Assembly (NCBI GenBank): GCA_964534125.1
Contig: CAZHOJ010000002.1
Location: 310,001 to 374,000 of the forward strand
From: 2-02-FULL-55-14 sp964534125
GTDB taxonomy: Bacteria; Bacteroidota; Ignavibacteria; UBA10030
Direction: 5' to 3'
Length of the DNA: 64,000 nt
The notes beneath the pieces are model-generated. The model was not told the DNA's origin and ran no database searches. It saw nothing but the letters and a program-made list of their open reading frames with translations. Positions 60,309-64,000 of this stretch are shown piece by piece; positions within the stretch are counted from its first letter, which is position 1; every line of letters begins with the position of its first letter. A program made the translations under genes and the position numbers.

Positions 60309-61627
60309 GACGTTTGTCGTCTCCTGCCTTCGTCGAGCCGCGCATGGATAATGGACTCGAGCCGCTGTTTGACCGAGTCGAAGTGCATCTCGTCGATCAC
60401 CTCGCTGGCGAACGCGAACGTCAGCACATCGCGGGCATCCGCGTCGCTGATGCCGCGGGAGCGGAGATAGAACACCTGCTCGTCGTCGAGCTGACCCACT
60501 GTGGCGCCGTGCGTGCATTTGACGTCGTCTGCGAAGATCTCGAGCTGGGGCTTGGTGTCGATGACCGCTGCATCCGAGAGCAGGAGCGTCTTGTTCGTCT
60601 GCTTCGCATCGGTCTTCTGAGCGTCCTTCCGGACGAATATCTTTCCGTTGAAGACGCCACGCGCCTCGCCGTCCAGCACCGCCTTGTACATCTCCCACGA
60701 ATTGCAGTTCGGTTTCGCATGGTCTATCGTGGTATGGTTGTCAATGAGCTGTGTCCCGTTCCCCACCGACAATCCGTTCAGTGTGCACGCAGAGCCCTCG
60801 TCGTCCAGGACCGCCACGACGTCTGTGCGGGCGATGGCAGCTCCGAGAGCGATATTATTCGACACAAAGGTGCTGTTCCGCGCCTGATGGACATGCATGG
60901 CCGCAAAATGGAATGAGGACATTGATTCCAGCTGGATCTTATCATGCTCCAAGCGGGCGTTGGGGCCGAGCACGATCTCGGTCACTGAATTCGTCAGATA
61001 CGCGTTCTCGGCCTCGTGGGCGAAGTATTCCAGTATCGTCGCGGAGGATCCTTCCTCGAGCACTATGAGGTTCCGCGGGTGAACGGAAAAGTCTTTCTCA
61101 TCCCCTGCCGTCAGGTAGACCATGGCGATCGGCTGCCCGAGAACGACCCCCTTCGGCAGGATAAGACAGAATCCGTCCGTCATAAAGGACGTGTTCAGCG
61201 CCGTGAAGGCGTTCTCAGTGCCGCTCACACTCCTGCCAAGCACAGATCCGATCCGTTCGGCATGGTCCTTCTTTGCATCGGCCAGATTTGCGACGATGGC
61301 GTGCGCCATATCGGGAAGGTCGGAGAGGGAAGGCTGAAAGAAGCCGTTGATGAAGACGAGCCGGTTCGCAGCAGGCGCTGCAAGGCGGTCGACATCTTCC
61401 CTCGTATACCTGTGCGACGGCCTGGCAGCAGGGAGGAATGACCTCTTAGCGACCGGCCCGATGTTCGTGAACCTCCAATCCTCCTCTGCAGTCGTGGGAA
61501 AACCCTTGCTGGCGAACGACTCCATTGCCTGCTTCCGGAGCGCATGCACAGGCCCGCCGGTCTCTCCGTTGAGCCGCGCCTCGAACGATCTGAATTCCTT
61601 TGCGTATTGTTCTACGATCTCGTTCAT
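60305..61627 (-). CDS. sufD: SUF scaffold component SufD
   Basis: A partner of SufB and SufC in the SufBC2D scaffold. The 440-residue product has EDWRFTNIGPVAKRSF at the N-terminus and a beta-helix core with LDDEGSACTLNGL, NHTTIDHAKPNCNSWEMYKAVL and GEARGVFNGKIFVRKDAQ. It ends in a SufC-binding helical tail (LRSRGISDADARDVLTFAFASEVI). I chose the ATG at 61627, six bases after GGGGAAGG; another ATG at 61633 is next to that site. It follows sufC by 16 bases. Confidence 0.96.
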   Translation of the reverse strand: MNEIVEQYAKEFRSFEARLNGETGGPVHALRKQAMESFASKGFPTTAEEDWRFTNIGPVAKRSFLPAARPSHRYTREDVDRLAAPAANRLVFINGFFQPSLSDLPDMAHAIVANLADAKKDHAERIGSVLGRSVSGTENAFTALNTSFMTDGFCLILPKGVVLGQPIAMVYLTAGDEKDFSVHPRNLIVLEEGSSATILEYFAHEAENAYLTNSVTEIVLGPNARLEHDKIQLESMSSFHFAAMHVHQARNSTFVSNNIALGAAIARTDVVAVLDDEGSACTLNGLSVGNGTQLIDNHTTIDHAKPNCNSWEMYKAVLDGEARGVFNGKIFVRKDAQKTDAKQTNKTLLLSDAAVIDTKPQLEIFADDVKCTHGATVGQLDDEQVFYLRSRGISDADARDVLTFAFASEVIDEMHFDSVKQRLESIIHARLDEGRRRQTS

Positions 61628-61643
61628 CGTCATCCTTCCCCGG

Positions 61644-62399
<756 letters not shown>

Positions 62400-62440
62400 G
62401 ATACCCGACCCTTTGAAAAAGATGTGCGTGTTCGATTGAC

Positions 62441-63938
62441 CTAGCCGACGCTTCCCTCGAGGCTGATACCCAGGAGCTTCTGGGCCTCGACGGCAAATTC
62501 CATCGGAAGTTCACGGAAGACCTCACGGCAAAATCCGTTGACGATCATGTTCACGGCATCTTCCGTGGAAATGCCGCGCTGTTTGCAGTAGAATATCTGG
62601 TCTTCCCCGATCTTAGATGTCGATGCTTCGTGCTCGACACGGGAGGATGTGTTCCTGACGTCGATGTACGGGAAGGTGTGTGCGCCGCAGGTGTCTCCCA
62701 GGAGCATGGAGTCGCATTGCGAGAAGTTCCGCGCACCGGTGGCGTTCTTCTTCACGTCGACCAGCCCCCGATAGGAGTTCTGGCCGAAGCCCGCAGATAT
62801 TCCCTTCGACACGATCGTGCTCTTGGTGTTCTTGCCGATGTGGATCATCTTCGTCCCCGTATCGGCCTGTTGACGGTTGTTCACCACAGCCACAGAGTAG
62901 AACTCACCCACCGATTCGTCACCCTGCAGCAGAACGCTCGGATACTTCCAGGTGATGGCGGACCCGGTCTCCACCTGCGTCCAGGAGATCCGGGAACGAT
63001 ATCCGGCACATTTCCCCCGCTTGGTGTCGTAGTTGTGGGGGGGGGGGGTGGGGGGGTGGGGGGGGGGGGGGGGGTGGGGGTGGGGGGAGTTGTNNNNNNN
63101 NNNCCTTGTCCCCCGGGTACCAGTTCTGAACGGTCGAATACTTGATGCTGGCGTTGTCACCGTTCGCGATAAGCTCGACCACGGCCGCGTGCAGCTGGTT
63201 CGTGTCACGCATCGGCGCGGTGCAGCCCTCAAGATAGCTGACGTATGCCCCCTCCTCCGCAACGATCAATGTCCGCTCGAACTGGCCTGTGTTCGCCGCA
63301 TTGATGCGGAAATAGGTCGAGAGCTCCATCGGGCAGCGCACCCCCTTCGGGATGTAGCAGAAAGAGCCGTCGCTGAACACGGCCGAGTTCAGGGCGGCGA
63401 AGAAATTGTCGTTCGGCGGAACGACCGTGCCGAGGTGTTTGCGCACGAGCTCGGGATGTTCCTTGACCGCATCGGAGAACGAACAGAAGATGATGCCGAG
63501 CTCGCTCAGCTTCTCCTTGAACGTCGTTGCGACCGATACGCTGTCAAAGACCGCGTCGACGGCGACGCCCGAGAGCATCTCCTGTTCGCGCAGCGGGATA
63601 CCGAGCTTCTCGTAGGTGCGCAGCAGTTCGGGATCGACCTCATCGAGGCTCTTCGGCCGGTCCCCCTGTTTCGGGGCCGAATAGTAGACGATGTCCTGAT
63701 AGTTGATCGGGGGGTACGTGACATTCGGCCACTGAGGCTCCTTCATTTTCTGCCAGTTGCGGAACGCCTTCAGGCGCCATTCCAGGAGCCATGCGGGTTC
63801 TTCCTTCTTCGCGGAGATGAAACGGACCGTGTCCTCGTTCAATCCCGGAGGAGCGCTGTCTGCCTCGATGTCCGTGACGAAGCCCCATTTATACTCCTGC
63901 TTCGAGAATTGTTCGAGGGTCTCTGTGTCTGATGCCAT
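62441..63938 (-). CDS. sufB: SUF scaffold component SufB, interrupted by an assembly gap
   Basis: The main SUF scaffold. The N-terminal part (from 63938) begins MASDTETLEQFSKQEYKWG and runs to YSTVQNWYPGD. The C-terminal part resumes with NYDTKRGKCAGYRSRISWTQVETG and ends LLGISLEGSVG. Between them (63037-63103) are a G-rich run and ten Ns, so the frame cannot be followed. The two halves lie in different frames only because of that gap. Comparison with the family suggests just 7-10 residues are missing. The remaining conserved Cys and C-terminal GISTEDAVNMIVNGFCREVF are intact, so the gene is probably whole in the organism. Confidence 0.93.
63037..63103. other. Poly-G artefact plus scaffold gap (ten Ns)
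   Basis: 63037-63088 is almost pure G with scattered T. The tract is flanked on both sides by AGTTGT (63031-63036 and 63088-63093), then ten Ns follow (63094-63103). This looks like low-quality contig ends joined by scaffolding, and not like natural DNA. Confidence 0.9.
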
Positions 63939-63943
63939 ACGAC

Positions 63944-64000
63944 CTATCGCGTCTGTAAGTGTTTGATCGGTTTCCGTATCATGCCGCCGGCTGTCCAGCC
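63944..64000 (-). CDS. Possible 3' end of a gene upstream of sufB
   Basis: An open frame enters from the window edge and stops at 63946-63944, ending MIRKPIKHLQTR, 5 bases before the sufB ATG. Only 18 codons are visible, too few to identify it or to be sure it is coding. If real, it would be cotranscribed with the SUF operon. Confidence 0.3.
   Translation of the reverse strand, partial: GWTAGGMIRKPIKHLQTR

Noticed and set aside
63037..63093. G-quadruplex or regulatory G-tract
   Set aside because: It lies inside sufB next to Ns with duplicated flanks, so it is best explained as an artefact.
62441..63938. sufB as a frameshifted pseudogene
   Set aside because: The frame change falls exactly at the gap; both halves are otherwise perfectly conserved.

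Overview
The window looks like a scaffolded genome fragment of roughly 57% GC from an uncultured member of the Bacteroidota/Ignavibacteriota (FCB) group. The main reasons are a giant exported protein whose C-terminus carries the Por/type IX secretion sorting motif (NNYPNPFNPET-type), Bacteroidota-like promoters (TTG-N20-TAnnTT), and patchy use of Shine-Dalgarno sites. The high-GC Ignavibacteria/Kapabacteria-like placement is my inference and has not been tested. All protein genes lie on the minus strand except a TrmH-family methyltransferase (20592-21122) and a CHASE2 cyclase (51777-53951).

Reading the minus strand in its own direction (high to low coordinates): a SUF iron-sulfur operon (sufB-C-D-S-U, IscA/ErpA-type carrier, sufT; 63938-57791), with sufB interrupted by a scaffold gap and poly-G artefact. 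Next is a unit of small zinc ribbon, folP, a DPM1-like glycosyltransferase, pcm and miaA (57681-54320), then tRNA-Pro(CGG). The plus-strand CHASE2-adenylate cyclase follows. Divergent from it is a five-gene run (51594-28464): a TlpA-like thioredoxin, two CsgG/LpoB-like proteins, a mosaic surface protein of about 6200 residues taking 18.6 kb, and a transglutaminase-like/TPR protein. This run ends in a hairpin and is the most unusual part of the window.

Housekeeping genes follow: der, upp, an exported repeat protein, a RelA/SpoT homologue, ruvX, mtgA and an AlbA_2-domain protein (28346-21126). These converge on the trmH-like gene. cmk-ispH-rpsA comes next (20502-17061), closed by a strong terminator. 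From mtaB (16974) to glgB (261) runs an almost gapless train of 17 genes: mtaB, an exported unknown, truA, an M48 protease, trpD, a CorC-like CBS protein, trpC, trpF, trpB, a block of five glycosyltransferases with one methyltransferase, nadD and glgB. tRNA-Arg(CCU) lies beyond it.

Biologically the window combines tRNA modification (mtaB, truA, miaA, trmH), tryptophan synthesis (partial), cell-surface glycan synthesis, Fe-S assembly and alarmone/cyclic-nucleotide signalling with one apparently specialised cell-surface system. No CRISPR array, insertion sequence, integrase or prophage gene was seen. No gene-free stretch exceeds about 210 bases. The longest are 53952-54159 (two hairpins downstream of the cyclase) and 51595-51776 (divergent promoters).
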